From: Gemmatimonadota bacterium
Lineage (GTDB): Bacteria > Gemmatimonadota > Gemmatimonadetes > Gemmatimonadales > GWC2-71-9
NCBI GenBank assembly: GCA_009692185.1
Contig: SHZT01000003.1
Location: forward strand, 1 to 64,000
Direction of reading: 5' to 3'
DNA: 64,000 bases
Position 1 is the first letter of the stretch, and the number at the start of each line of letters is the position of its first letter. Of this stretch, positions 34,780 to 43,300 are shown piece after piece. The position numbers were made by a program, and so were the translations under genes. The notes beneath the pieces are model-generated. The model was not told the origin of the DNA. It ran no database searches and was given only the letters and a program-made list of their open reading frames with translations.

Positions 34780-36153
34780 CTATTTTCTCGCGGCGCGTTT
34801 TTCCCACCACCAGTAGACCGGCAAACCAGCCAGCACCACGGCCACGTCCGCCGCGAAAATGAGGGGCTTCGAGACCATGTAATTACCCAGAATAAACAGC
34901 GCGGCAAGCAGGAAGAGCGCCGGCACCACCGGGTACCCCCACGTGCGGTACGGCCTCGGCATGTCCGGCAACCGGCGGCGCAGGACAAACACCGCCGCGA
35001 CTCCGAGCGCGTAGAACGGCCAGATGCCGATGATGAACTGGTCGGCCAATTCCGCGAACTCGCGCAAGGACACATAGACCACACCGAGCGTCGCCGCGAG
35101 GACGATGGCGGCGGCCGGCGTGCCGAACCGGGGGTGGACCTCGCCGAGCTTCTTGAAGAAGAGTCCGTCTTCCGCCATCGCGTAGAACACCCGCGGACCG
35201 GTCATAGTCGAACCGTTGAGCGTGCCGAACGTGCTCACCATGACCGCCGCGGAAACAAACACGACGCCCGCGTGCCCCAGGATCACCAGCGCCGCATCTG
35301 CCGCGACGAGCGGCGAGCCCGGCATGCGGGCCAGCCCCACCAGATGCAAGTACACCGCGTTCGCACCAAGGTAGACCGCAACAACCAGGAGCGTCCCGGC
35401 GAAAAGTGCCTTGGGCAACGTGCGCTGGGGATCCTTCACCTCTCCGCTCACGAACCCCAGGTCCGCGAAGCCGTCGTAGGCCCAGAGAATGGGGACGAGG
35501 GCGAGTCCGAAGGCGGAGACGGGAGAGAGGGCGGACAGGACGGGCGAGACGGGCTGGACGGACGTGAGCGCATCCGGGTTGGGCGTCATTACGAACCCGA
35601 GCAGGATGAGCAAGCCGAGCGCGCCGACCTTGAATACCGTGCTCACGTTCTGTACCACGGCTCCCAGCTGCACGCCGCGGTAGTTCACGGTGCCGATGAT
35701 GATGATGAACAGCACCGCCGTCGCCTGGGCGACGGTCATGTCGCCCAGGAAGGGCGCGGCGCCCTCGCGCCCTATCAGGCGCCAGAAATACTCGGCGGAC
35801 ACAATGGACACCGCACCCAGCGCAGCGGGGCGAATCAGCAGCAGCTCGGCCCACCCGAACAAGAAGGCCGGGGCCCGGCCGAACGCCTCCCTGATATAGA
35901 CGTAGATCCCGCCGGTGCGGGGGTACATCGCCGCCAGCTCGGAATAGGTCAGCGCACCCGCCAGCGCGAGAACAGCGCCGAGGACCCAACCGGTGACAAA
36001 GACGGGAAGGTCAGGAAGCCGGGAGGCCACGACCGCGGGCGTCCGGAATATTCCGGAGCCAATCGTGGAGCCGACAACCACGGCAACGGCGCTCCAATAC
36101 CCCAGTTTGCGGGGAAGGCGCTCGCCCCAGGGATCAGCGGTGGGTTGAGTCAT
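34780..36153 (-). CDS. APC-family amino acid permease
   Basis: 457 residues with about twelve membrane helices. 'AVAVVVGSTIGSGIFRTPAVVAS' at ~22-44 is the unwound first helix with the G-S-G-I-F motif of APC/LAT-type transporters; 'LTYSELAAMYPRTGGIYVYIREAFGRAPAFLFGW' is the matching helix 3 region. It is a proton- or exchange-driven amino acid transporter of the inner membrane; substrate is not predictable. The start is 33 bases from divergent ctaA, so the two promoters share that space. Confidence 0.88.
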   Translation of the reverse strand: MTQPTADPWGERLPRKLGYWSAVAVVVGSTIGSGIFRTPAVVASRLPDLPVFVTGWVLGAVLALAGALTYSELAAMYPRTGGIYVYIREAFGRAPAFLFGWAELLLIRPAALGAVSIVSAEYFWRLIGREGAAPFLGDMTVAQATAVLFIIIIGTVNYRGVQLGAVVQNVSTVFKVGALGLLILLGFVMTPNPDALTSVQPVSPVLSALSPVSAFGLALVPILWAYDGFADLGFVSGEVKDPQRTLPKALFAGTLLVVAVYLGANAVYLHLVGLARMPGSPLVAADAALVILGHAGVVFVSAAVMVSTFGTLNGSTMTGPRVFYAMAEDGLFFKKLGEVHPRFGTPAAAIVLAATLGVVYVSLREFAELADQFIIGIWPFYALGVAAVFVLRRRLPDMPRPYRTWGYPVVPALFLLAALFILGNYMVSKPLIFAADVAVVLAGLPVYWWWEKRAARK

Positions 36154-36186
36154 GAAAAGAAGGTAACCGCGCTATCTTTCCGCGCC

Positions 36187-37119
36187 ATGAGAACCATTCG
36201 AACGCTTGCCTTCGTCACGGCCGGTTTTGCCTACGCGCTCATCGTCCTCGGCGCCGTCGTCCGGGTCACCGGGTCCGGCCTCGGGTGCGGCGATGACTGG
36301 CCGCTCTGCAACGGTCAGATCATTCCTCAATTCCACGACATCGAAACAGCGATCGAGTACACCCACCGACTCGCCGCCGCGACGATCGGGATCCCCATTA
36401 CCGCCCTCGCCGTCCTGGCGTGGCTCAAGCGCAAGGAACCGGGCGTCAGCGGTCCGGGCGGCCCTCTCCGGCCCGCCCTCGCCGCTTTCGTGCTCCTGGG
36501 CGTCATCGCCTCACTCGGCGCCGTGACCGTGAAGCTCGACCTCCATGCGGGAGCGGTGGTGCCGCACCTGGCGACGGCACTGATGCTCCTGGCGGCGCTC
36601 CTGGTAACCGGCTTCAGGGCCGGCGCCCCCCGCGGACCGACCGCCATCAACTGGGCGAACGGTCGCGCCAGCGGGTTCCGCGCCGCAGCCGCCGCCCTCG
36701 TACTCTCGGGCATCGTGATCCTGCTCGGCGGGCTCACCGCCACCACCGGGGCCTCGGCCGCGTGCCAGGGCTTCCCCTTCTGCAACGGGCAGATCTGGCC
36801 ATCCAGCGGCGGCGGGCCGGTACACCTGCACTGGATCCACCGGCTGCTGGCCTACGCCTTGTTCCTGCACCTCGTGGCGTTGGGGTTCACGCGCACCCGC
36901 CAATTGCCCCCACCCCTTCGGAATGCCGCTTGGCTCGCGATCACGGCCGCCACGGCACAGGTCGTCGTCGCCGCGGTCATGGTGCTGGGGGGGCTCCCGA
37001 CGGTGTGGCGAGCGCTTCACGCCGCCATGGGCTTCGCGCTGTGGGTGGCGCTGGTGCGGTTCACCTGGATGGCCAGGCACCCGGGCTCAAGCCCGGGCTC
37101 GGCCGTGGAGCTGTCCTGA
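36187..37119 (+). CDS. ctaA: Heme A synthase (CtaA/COX15)
   Basis: 310 residues, eight membrane helices in two homologous halves. Conserved heme-ligand His are in 'EYTHRLAAATIG', 'LHAGAVVPHLATAL', 'LHWIHRLLAYALFLH' and 'WRALHAAMGFAL'. Cys pairs in the extracytoplasmic loops ('CGDDWPLC' and 'CQGFPFC') mark the Cys-containing CtaA type. It oxidises heme O to heme A for cytochrome aa3 oxidase, indicating aerobic respiration. The ATG at 36187 is chosen because the hydrophobic core begins at once; the longer open frame is antisense to the permease. The C-terminus contains a palindromic CCCGGGCT...AGCCCGGG. Confidence 0.9.
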   Translation: MRTIRTLAFVTAGFAYALIVLGAVVRVTGSGLGCGDDWPLCNGQIIPQFHDIETAIEYTHRLAAATIGIPITALAVLAWLKRKEPGVSGPGGPLRPALAAFVLLGVIASLGAVTVKLDLHAGAVVPHLATALMLLAALLVTGFRAGAPRGPTAINWANGRASGFRAAAAALVLSGIVILLGGLTATTGASAACQGFPFCNGQIWPSSGGGPVHLHWIHRLLAYALFLHLVALGFTRTRQLPPPLRNAAWLAITAATAQVVVAAVMVLGGLPTVWRALHAAMGFALWVALVRFTWMARHPGSSPGSAVELS

Positions 37120-37154
37120 AGGACACACGCTTCAGCGTTGTCTCCGCCGCCGAG

Positions 37155-37172
37155 CCCAGCCTTCAGGCTGGG
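37155..37172. repeat. Small palindrome downstream of ctaA
   Basis: CCCAGCC-TTCA-GGCTGGG, a perfect 7-bp inverted repeat. It resembles the palindromes at about 37082-37099 (CCCGGGCT-based) and 58078-58096 (GGGCTGAAGCCC-based) and may belong to a family of dispersed REP-like units. Confidence 0.4.
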
Positions 37173-37180
37173 AAAGACGA

Positions 37181-37205
37181 AGGGCCGGGCGATTCGCCCG
37201 GCCCT
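37181..37205. terminator. Bidirectional terminator between ctaA and the IPT/PPC fragment
   Basis: Perfect 11-bp stem AGGGCCGGGCG / CGCCCGGCCCT with a 3-base loop. It lies between converging genes and has pyrimidine-rich flanks on both sides. Confidence 0.75.
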
Positions 37206-37229
37206 TATCGTTTGAAGGTACACCACGTG

Positions 37230-37906
37230 TTACGGCAGGCCGGTGACGTTCACCTTGACGAAGGCGAAGTCATCGCCGCCGTTGTCGTAAAGATTCAAGT
37301 ACAACCGCCACGTGGTGGCTGCCGGAATCGACACGGTGGAAACCTCGGGATTGGCGCCCGTGGCTCCGGCGAAGTTCCCGACGAACGCCCCGCAGGGGGC
37401 GTCGCACCATAGGAGGTCCACGTCCGAGGCCTCGTGCCAATCCAGTCGCACCCTAACGCTGACTGGCGCGCCGGTGGCGTTCGTGATGGTGAAGAAATCG
37501 TCGCAGTCGTCACTGGGGCCGGTCGCGACGCCCTCATCGCAGTCCCCGTGCAGAACGACGAAATAGTCGCCGTTGGCGGCGATCAAGGGCGACGTCGTCG
37601 GGTCGTTGTTCACCGCCTCGTAGGTGTCATCCAGGGAAATCGAGTTGACGGTGAACGTGGTACGCTGGGCGAACTGGTTCGCGCCGATGTTGGAGAAGAT
37701 CAGCGGGAACGCACCGGTCGCCGCCATGGGCGGAATCGCGAACTGGAAGGTGCTCGCCGACGGGGTTCCCGCGACGTACAGGTCCACACCGTTCAGGCTT
37801 ACGGCCATGTCGGCGTCATACGCCGGCCCGGCACCGGCCGCGGTCGCAGTGAACACCTCGCCCGTGCCGCCCGTTGCGGCCGACAGTGACCCGTTGGATT
37901 GCCAAC
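37230..37906 (-). pseudogene. Secreted IPT/TIG plus PPC-like protein, 5' truncated
   Basis: The frame is open from a TGA at about 37907 down to the stop, with the first possible start only at GTG 37856 (208 residues). No signal peptide is present. The first part (GSLSAATGGTGEVFTATAAGAG... FAIPPMAATGAFPLIFSN) looks like an IPT/TIG domain already in progress. The second half (AANGDYFVVLHGDCDEGVATGP... LDWHEASDVDLLWCD... WRLYLNLYDNGGDDFAFVKVNV) resembles a bacterial pre-peptidase C-terminal (PPC) domain with a possible disulfide. Such modules sit at the end of long exported proteins. Here the front is missing, so it is probably a remnant. Confidence 0.5.
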
Positions 37907-37907
37907 G

Positions 37908-38148
37908 TCAGGTCTTTTCTGCTGCAGTGTGGAACTGCGGTCGCCTGACGAAACAGAAAGCGTCTCTGGCCTGCTCTCGTGTGCGACGATGCGACGCCAA
38001 TGTGACGCGCCGGTTACACGGTGTCAAACGGGAACAACTCTTAGTCGTCAAACGGAGAGGGCAGCGGTTCAAGGCATGGGATGAAGCGCTTATCGCAAGC
38101 TGCTGCATAAACTTACGATGTGATGCATAACTCTGCATAATTGTCGTC
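37908..38148. other. Intergenic region with three TGCATAA repeats
   Basis: No credible gene. Near its right end, three copies of TGCATAA start at 38104, 38124 and 38134, that is 20 and 10 bases apart (one and two helical turns). The rest shows a pair of CCGTTTGAC motifs on the minus strand. It follows the M24 peptidase stop and precedes the truncated secreted protein; it could be the lost gene's upstream region. Confidence 0.4.
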
Positions 38149-39324
38149 TCAGGAGGACAGAATCAGGTCGCGTTGTGGAACGCGTGGCGTGACTTCCGGG
38201 CCGGTCTCGAGCAGCGTGACGTTGATTTCACTGCGGACCCCGAACCTCCCGGTGAGGTAGACCCCTGGTTCCACCGAGAACCCAACCCCGGTCACCAGTT
38301 CCCTGTCGTCGTCGGTCTCGAAGCTGTCCAGGTGGGGGCCGGAACCGTGCAGGTCTATGTCGATCGAGTGACCGGTTCGATGAACGAAGGCATCGACGTA
38401 ACCCCTTTCGCGGAGCAGACTTCGGGCCGCAGTATCCAAGTCCCGCCCGGCCACCCGCTCGCCCGCCGCCAGGCCTTGCCGGAGCCGCAAGACCACCTTG
38501 TCCCGAGCATCCCTCACGGCCTCCCAAACCCTCGTGACCTCGGTCCGCGGGGTAGGACCGGAGAAGCCCATCCAGGTCTGATCGGCGAAAACGGTGTTCA
38601 GTGAACACCCCGCCCACAGGTCCAGAAGAACGACCTGGTCCCGCTCGAGGCGGGCGGAGCCTTCCCGCGGCGGTTCGTAATGGGGCAGGGCCGCATTGGC
38701 GCCAAAGGCGACGATGGGAGGGTCCCGGGTAACCAGGCCGGCCCGTTCGATCTTCTCCAGGACCTCCTGCTGAACCTGGTATTCCGACACCTGTCCCGCC
38801 CGCCCAACGACCTCCTTCAGCGTACCCCGCGCGATATCCGCCAGGATCTCCGCCGCCTTGCGATGATCCGCCAGCTCGGTGGGGGACCACACGGCCGCGA
38901 ACCGCGAGACGAGCGGCGACGACGACACGACCGTGGCGCCGAGTGTCCGGAGGAGCTCGATCACGCCGGCGGGAACGCGATCGAGGTACGGGACGGCGTC
39001 GTTGGGCGAGTATTCGACTGCAACGCGCTTTCCTTTTACCAGAGCCCCAACGGCGGCATGAAGATCCTGCCACGCGGCGTACGGCCGGACCTCTCCGGGG
39101 AAGTCCTTTAGCCCCTGCAGCTCGATCTTGTGCACCACCGCCACCGGCTTGCCCACCGCCGGGAGCCATACGAACAGCCGGCGGGTCGCCAGGCCCGGGA
39201 TGGCCAGCAGGCGCTTGGCGACCGGGTTGATCCCGTGAAAATCGAATAGCAGCCAGCCATCGAGCTTGAGGTCGCGAAGGGTCTTCGCGAGGCGGTCGAG
39301 GTCCAGCGTTTCGAGCGGGCGCAT
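38149..39324 (-). CDS. M24-family Xaa-Pro aminopeptidase-like protein
   Basis: Start at the ATG at 39324, two bases after the upstream stop with GGGGAG in front; in-frame ATGs at 39330 and 39354 overlap the neighbour. About 391 residues: a creatinase-like N-terminal domain, then the pita-bread catalytic domain. Metal ligands are recognisable in 'VVLLDLWAGCSLNTVFADQTWMG' (two Asp), 'HRTGHSIDIDLHGSGPHLD' (His) and 'GFSVEPGVYLTGRFGVRSEINV' (two Glu). It is probably cytoplasmic and cleaves X-Pro peptides. It is coupled to the V4R-like gene upstream. Confidence 0.85.
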   Translation of the reverse strand: MRPLETLDLDRLAKTLRDLKLDGWLLFDFHGINPVAKRLLAIPGLATRRLFVWLPAVGKPVAVVHKIELQGLKDFPGEVRPYAAWQDLHAAVGALVKGKRVAVEYSPNDAVPYLDRVPAGVIELLRTLGATVVSSSPLVSRFAAVWSPTELADHRKAAEILADIARGTLKEVVGRAGQVSEYQVQQEVLEKIERAGLVTRDPPIVAFGANAALPHYEPPREGSARLERDQVVLLDLWAGCSLNTVFADQTWMGFSGPTPRTEVTRVWEAVRDARDKVVLRLRQGLAAGERVAGRDLDTAARSLLRERGYVDAFVHRTGHSIDIDLHGSGPHLDSFETDDDRELVTGVGFSVEPGVYLTGRFGVRSEINVTLLETGPEVTPRVPQRDLILSS

Positions 39325-39326
39325 GG

Positions 39327-39959
39327 TCATCCAGATCTCCCCGACCCCTGCCATTCACAGGTGGATTCCCCGCGTGAGCGGCAACGGACATGGAACAAGG
39401 CGCCGTCAAAATCGGTCAGGGCGCGCAGGATTTCGGCGAGGGCCGAGCCGTAGAACCCGCAACCCGTCCCATTTGGCGTGGCCGTAGCGGAAGGCGAGTC
39501 GTCTATCACCGCGTTGGGAATGCTCGGGTCCCGCAACAGCCGGGCATCGAGGATACGCGCGGCGGCGCGGCGCGCGAGGAGGAAGCCGAGCCGGTTGCGG
39601 GCGAAGGCGGGCAACGCGCGGATGAGAAGAGCCGGCGCCCGCACGCCTCGAACCGCCCGTCGTCCTACGCGCCGGCCGGCGTCGGCGAAGACCAAGCCGG
39701 CATCGGTGCGCCGTCCCACCAGGCGGAACAGGGCGGCCACCTCCTCCAGCTCTACCCGCCCACTGCGCGCGGCGAGGCGCCGGTAGCGCTCGATCTGGGC
39801 GGCGACGGTGTCGCTCATGCCAAGGCGCCTGGCCGCCAATTCTGTGTTGAACTCGTCTCCGCCGCCGTGGGCCGGCGCGTCGACGTGCCGCAACGATTCG
39901 AGAATCGTGAGCGGAACGGCGGCATGAGCGCCAGATCGGCTGGAAGGAGGACCGGACAC
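39327..39959 (-). CDS. Uncharacterised protein with V4R-like C-terminus
   Basis: 210 residues if GTG 39959 is the start; the earlier in-frame start at 40109 would run under the divergent sigma-factor gene. An Ala/Arg-rich helical region fills ~35-135 (ELAARRLGMSDTVAAQIERYRRLAARSGRVELEEVAALFRLVGRR). The C-terminus 'GSALAEILRALTDFDGALFHVRCRSRGESTCEWQG' resembles the end of 4-vinyl-reductase-like (V4R) sensory domains, with two Cys spaced as in that fold. V4R domains bind small hydrophobic molecules or metal. It is coupled to the M24 peptidase and divergent from the ECF sigma gene. Function unknown. Confidence 0.5.
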   Translation of the reverse strand: MSGPPSSRSGAHAAVPLTILESLRHVDAPAHGGGDEFNTELAARRLGMSDTVAAQIERYRRLAARSGRVELEEVAALFRLVGRRTDAGLVFADAGRRVGRRAVRGVRAPALLIRALPAFARNRLGFLLARRAAARILDARLLRDPSIPNAVIDDSPSATATPNGTGCGFYGSALAEILRALTDFDGALFHVRCRSRGESTCEWQGSGRSG

Positions 39960-40052
39960 GATGATGAAGTAGCTGGCAAAGCCGGTGAAAGACGAGGAAC
40001 AAAATACTCCCGTTGCGCCGCTCCGCACACGAGGGCATCCTACCAGCCTGCC

Positions 40053-40619
40053 ATGACCATCACTGTTGACGAGCAGCGCCGTGCCTTCGAGCAGGAAGCG
40101 CTGCCCCATCTCGACACCCTGTACCGGGTAGCCCTCCGCCTCACCAGCGATCCCAGCCGGGCGGAAGACCTGGTGCAGGACGCCATGCTCAAGGCGCTCC
40201 GTTCCTGGGAGCAGTACCAGCCGGGCACCAACCTCAGGGCGTGGTTGTTGACCATTCTGCGGAACACATTCATCAACGACTACCGCCGCGAGAAGGCCCG
40301 CGGGCCGACGGTGGACCTGGCTGACGCGGAGACCTTCCGCCTGTTCGACGAAGTCGGCGACCGGGACCCGGAAGGCCGGTTCTTTGACCAGATCGTGGAC
40401 GACGAGGTACTCCGGGCGATTGACCAGCTACCCGAGGAGTTTCGCGAGACGCTGGTGCTGTCCGACGTGGAGGGGCTGCCGTACCAGGAGATCAGCACGA
40501 TCACCAAGGTGCCGGTCGGGACCGTGAAGTCGCGGCTGTTTCGCGCGCGCCGGGCCCTGCAAAGCAAGTTGTACGACTACGCCGTCGAAATGGGCTACAT
40601 CAAGAAGAACCCGGAGTGA
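40053..40619 (+). CDS. ECF sigma factor, SigR/RpoE-like
   Basis: 188 residues. Region 2 contains 'LTSDPSRAEDLVQDAMLKALRSWEQYQPGTNLRAWLLTILRNTFINDYRR' (core-binding and -10 recognition) and region 4 'LPEEFRETLVLSDVEGLPYQEISTITKVPVGTVKSRLFRARRAL' (-35 helix-turn-helix). Its stop overlaps the next gene, a ZAS anti-sigma factor, so the pair forms a classic zinc/thiol-switch module like SigR-RsrA. The target promoters cannot be read with confidence, but the biosynthetic-looking genes directly downstream are the obvious candidates. The longer upstream frame is antisense to the V4R-like gene. Confidence 0.9.
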   Translation: MTITVDEQRRAFEQEALPHLDTLYRVALRLTSDPSRAEDLVQDAMLKALRSWEQYQPGTNLRAWLLTILRNTFINDYRREKARGPTVDLADAETFRLFDEVGDRDPEGRFFDQIVDDEVLRAIDQLPEEFRETLVLSDVEGLPYQEISTITKVPVGTVKSRLFRARRALQSKLYDYAVEMGYIKKNPE

Positions 40620-40882
40620 GCATGAAGAAACATGAAGGGCTCAACTGCGACGACTGCGTAGAGCACCTGTATACCTACCTCGACGGGGAGCTCACGGGGG
40701 AAACCGAGTCCGACGTGCGCGTCCATATCGAGGGCTGCGGCGACTGTTTCGGGCATTTCGAATTCGAGCGGACGTTCCTTCGCTTCCTCGAGGCGCGGGC
40801 CAAGGCCCAGTGCGCGCCCGAGCCGCTCCGGCGCCGCATTTTCAAGGAAGTGCTGCTGGACAATGGGTCCGAGGCCGAGTGA
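40616..40882 (+). CDS. ZAS-type zinc anti-sigma factor, RsrA-like
   Basis: 88 residues from the GTG overlapping the sigma-factor stop; an ATG at 40622 is the alternative. The ZAS signature H-x3-C-x2-C is present as HIEGCGDC, with an upstream Cys pair in 'NCDDCVEHLYTYLDGELT' that completes the redox-active zinc site of RsrA-type proteins. It has no membrane helix, so it would hold the sigma factor in the cytoplasm and release it on thiol oxidation or zinc loss. A 36-base gap separates it from the FAD oxidoreductase gene. Confidence 0.85.
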   Translation: MSMKKHEGLNCDDCVEHLYTYLDGELTGETESDVRVHIEGCGDCFGHFEFERTFLRFLEARAKAQCAPEPLRRRIFKEVLLDNGSEAE

Positions 40883-40918
40883 GCCCGGGGCTCACCGCCG
40901 CGTGGTGGCTCTGACCGC

Positions 40919-42121
40919 ATGACCATTCGCGACGCGATCGTCATCGGTGCCGGTCCGGCCGGGAGCGCGACGGCCTCGTTCCTCGCAGAGCGGGGATTCG
41001 ACGTCGCCCTGCTCGAACGCGCCCGGTTCCCGCGGCCAAAACCCTGCGCCGAATACCTGAGCCCCGAGGCCTCGCGCATCCTGGACCGGCTCGGCGTCAC
41101 CCAGCGCATCGAGACCCTGGGCCCGGCGCACCTGGCCGGCATGCGCATCATCAGCCCATCGGGCGCGAGTTTCGTGGGGCGGTTCGTCTCCGGACACGGC
41201 TACAAGGCGCACACCGGCTATGGCCTCGCCCTGCCCCGCACGCTCCTGGATTCCGTATTGGCTGACGCCGCCCGGACGCATGGAGCGGAACTCCTCGAAG
41301 ACACGACGGTCGAACGGGTCTCACAGGAAGGCGCATCCGCATCCGTGGCGGTCCGCACACCCAACGGAGTCGAACACCTCAAGGCCCGAATTGTGATCGC
41401 GGCGGACGGTCTCAATTCACGCACCGCCCGGCACCTCGATCTCAACCGGCGCGGCGGGCGGCGCAGAGTGGCGCTGGTGACGCACGCCACCGGTGTCGCG
41501 GACATGACCAACGTGGGAGAGATGCACGTCGGGCCGCGCGGGTACGTCGGCCTGGCGCCCGTGGGGCACGGCCTGACCAACGTCGCCATCGTGTCGGACC
41601 TGTCGCGGACGGACCCCATTGGGCCGCCGGCCGACTGGTTCGCCCGGCTCGTCACCGAGTTTCCGGAAGTCGAGCGCCGCATGGCGGGCGCGCATCTCGA
41701 GTCACCGGTGCGCGCGGTGGGCCCGTTCGCGAGGTGGACGCGCCGCGCCACCGCGGACCGGGTCATGCTCGTGGGCGACGCGGCGGACTTCTGCGATCCG
41801 TTCACCGGCGAAGGGATCTACTCGGCGCTCCGGGGCGCAGAACTCGTGGCGGACCGGGCGGCTGAGGCGCTGAACAGCGACAAGACGTGTGCCCGAGACC
41901 TGGCGGGCTACGATGCCGACCGGCGGCGGGTGTTCGGCGGGAAATGGTGGTTCGAGCGGCTGGTGAGCGGTGCCGTCGCTCTGCCCGCCGTATTCAATCA
42001 CATAGTCTCCCGCCTGGCCCGTCACCCGATGGCCGGGGACCTGATGATCGGCGTCGCGGGCGACTTCATTCCGTTCAGCCGGCTCCTTCGGCCGTCGTAT
42101 GTCTGGCAGCTCGTTGCCTAA
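40919..42121 (+). CDS. FAD-dependent oxidoreductase, geranylgeranyl-reductase family
   Basis: 400 residues. FAD-binding Rossmann motif 'AIVIGAGPAGSATASFLAERGFDVALLER' at 6-34, 'RFPRPKPCAEYLSPEA' (substrate/FAD loop of the geranylgeranyl reductase and halogenase-like group), 'VIAADGLNSRTARHL', and 'RVMLVGDAADFCDPFTGEGIYSAL' near 280-303 contacting FAD. The lysine-containing halogenase motif is not evident. It could reduce, hydroxylate or cyclise a lipid or polyketide intermediate. It leads the tightly coupled five-gene set that ends with a ketosynthase and overlaps the flavin reductase gene by 23 bases. Confidence 0.8.
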   Translation: MTIRDAIVIGAGPAGSATASFLAERGFDVALLERARFPRPKPCAEYLSPEASRILDRLGVTQRIETLGPAHLAGMRIISPSGASFVGRFVSGHGYKAHTGYGLALPRTLLDSVLADAARTHGAELLEDTTVERVSQEGASASVAVRTPNGVEHLKARIVIAADGLNSRTARHLDLNRRGGRRRVALVTHATGVADMTNVGEMHVGPRGYVGLAPVGHGLTNVAIVSDLSRTDPIGPPADWFARLVTEFPEVERRMAGAHLESPVRAVGPFARWTRRATADRVMLVGDAADFCDPFTGEGIYSALRGAELVADRAAEALNSDKTCARDLAGYDADRRRVFGGKWWFERLVSGAVALPAVFNHIVSRLARHPMAGDLMIGVAGDFIPFSRLLRPSYVWQLVA

Positions 42122-42605
42122 TCAACCGGTTGGCCCGGACGAGTTCCGGCGGCTCCTGTCGTACTTCCCCGCGGGGGTCACCGTGGCCACGACGCTCGAC
42201 GCGGCCGGCCGGCCGCAGGGCATGACCGCGAGCGCGGTCGTGTCCGCCTCGCTCGAACCGCCGCTCGTCCTCCTCTGCGTAGATCACACCGCGGATTTCC
42301 ACGCCGCCATCACGGTTGCCAGCGGTTTTGCGCTCAGCGTGCTGGCCGGGAACCAGGAACATCTCTCCCGCCGGTTCGCGGAAGAGAACCCGGACAAATT
42401 CTCGGGGGTGGCCGTTCACCCGGGCCCGGGGGGTCTCCCCCTGCTGGACGGCGCGGTGGCGTACATCGTGTGCGACAACTACGGGGCGCACGAAGTGGGA
42501 GACCACACCGTGTTCATCTGCCGGGTGACCGGCGGCGAGGCCCTCGACGGACGCCCACTAGTGCATTTCCGGGGCGGCTACGCCACGACGACGGACGTGA
42601 AATGA
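42099..42605 (+). CDS. Flavin reductase-domain protein
   Basis: 168 residues. The split-barrel fold is recognisable from 'FRRLLSYFPAGVTVATTLDAAGRPQGMTASAVVSASLEPPLVLLCVD' (flavin loop), 'GFALSVLAGNQEHLSRRFA' and 'DHTVFICRVTGGEALDGRPLVHFRGGY' at the end, as in FMN/FAD:NAD(P)H reductases of two-component monooxygenases. It would supply reduced flavin to a partner oxygenase; the neighbouring FAD enzyme is the nearest candidate, although that one also looks able to bind FAD itself. The stop overlaps the methyltransferase ATG. Confidence 0.82.
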   Translation: MSGSSLPNQPVGPDEFRRLLSYFPAGVTVATTLDAAGRPQGMTASAVVSASLEPPLVLLCVDHTADFHAAITVASGFALSVLAGNQEHLSRRFAEENPDKFSGVAVHPGPGGLPLLDGAVAYIVCDNYGAHEVGDHTVFICRVTGGEALDGRPLVHFRGGYATTTDVK

Positions 42606-43300
42606 CGTCGGTCATGTCGCCGATCGGCCGGGAGGTGCTGGACGAGGCCGTGTGCCCGGACGGGCTGGTGCGCGCCACACTCCGCGACATCAGTGTCGCC
42701 AACACGTTCCTCGGCGGGCGCCAGGCAGCGGCGTGGGGCGTGGACCAGGTGCTCAAACACGCACCCGCCCGGCCACTCACCATTCTGGACCTGGGCGCTG
42801 GCGCCGGGGATATCAGCCACTACCTCGCGCGCCGCGCGGCCGCGCGCGGCGTGCGGCTCGTGCCGATCGCCATGGACCGCCACCGCACCGCGGCAGCCCT
42901 GTGCCGTGACGCGGGCCTCCCGAGCCTGGTGGCCGATGCCTGGGCGCTCCCGTTTACGGAGCGTTCGGTGGATATCGTGGTCGCGAGCCAGCTGCTCCAC
43001 CATTTTTCCCGCGAGGCGGCGGCGACCCTGGCGCGCTCCCTCGATCGTATTGCGCGGGTCGGTGTGGTCGTGGCCGACCTCCGCCGAGCGCGGGTTGCGG
43101 AGGCCGGCATCTGGCTTGCCTCCCATGCGTTCGGGTTCCACCCGGTCACACGGCAGGACGGGGTGACCTCGGTACGGCGCGGTTTCACACCGGCGGAGCT
43201 TTCCCGGTTACTCTTGTCTGCTGGGGTGGCGGGCATCGTGGCCCGGCGGCCGGGGTATAGGTTGGTCGCCGCGTGGCGGACATCACATGCGCACGGTTGA
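42602..43300 (+). CDS. SAM-dependent class I methyltransferase
   Basis: 232 residues. The SAM loop 'LTILDLGAGAGDISHYLARR' is at ~60-79, with 'AMDRHRTAAALCRDAGLPSLVADAWALPFTERSVDIVVASQLLHHF' giving motifs II-IV of UbiE/Coq5-like enzymes. The N-terminal 'LRDISVANTFLGGRQAAAWGVDQVL' is seen in small-molecule methyltransferases, several of which accompany polyketide or quinone-like pathways. The substrate is not predictable. It overlaps both neighbours (4 and 14 bases), which argues for a single coordinated pathway. Confidence 0.82.
   Translation: MTSVMSPIGREVLDEAVCPDGLVRATLRDISVANTFLGGRQAAAWGVDQVLKHAPARPLTILDLGAGAGDISHYLARRAAARGVRLVPIAMDRHRTAAALCRDAGLPSLVADAWALPFTERSVDIVVASQLLHHFSREAAATLARSLDRIARVGVVVADLRRARVAEAGIWLASHAFGFHPVTRQDGVTSVRRGFTPAELSRLLLSAGVAGIVARRPGYRLVAAWRTSHAHG

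Noticed and set aside
35134-36186. Extension of ctaA upstream by 351 codons
   Set aside because: This part is antisense to the permease; CtaA begins with its first membrane helix at ATG 36187.
39996-40014. GGAAC...GTT as an autoregulatory promoter of the ECF sigma factor
   Set aside because: The two elements are only 11 bases apart, too short for an ECF -35/-10 pair (about 16-18).
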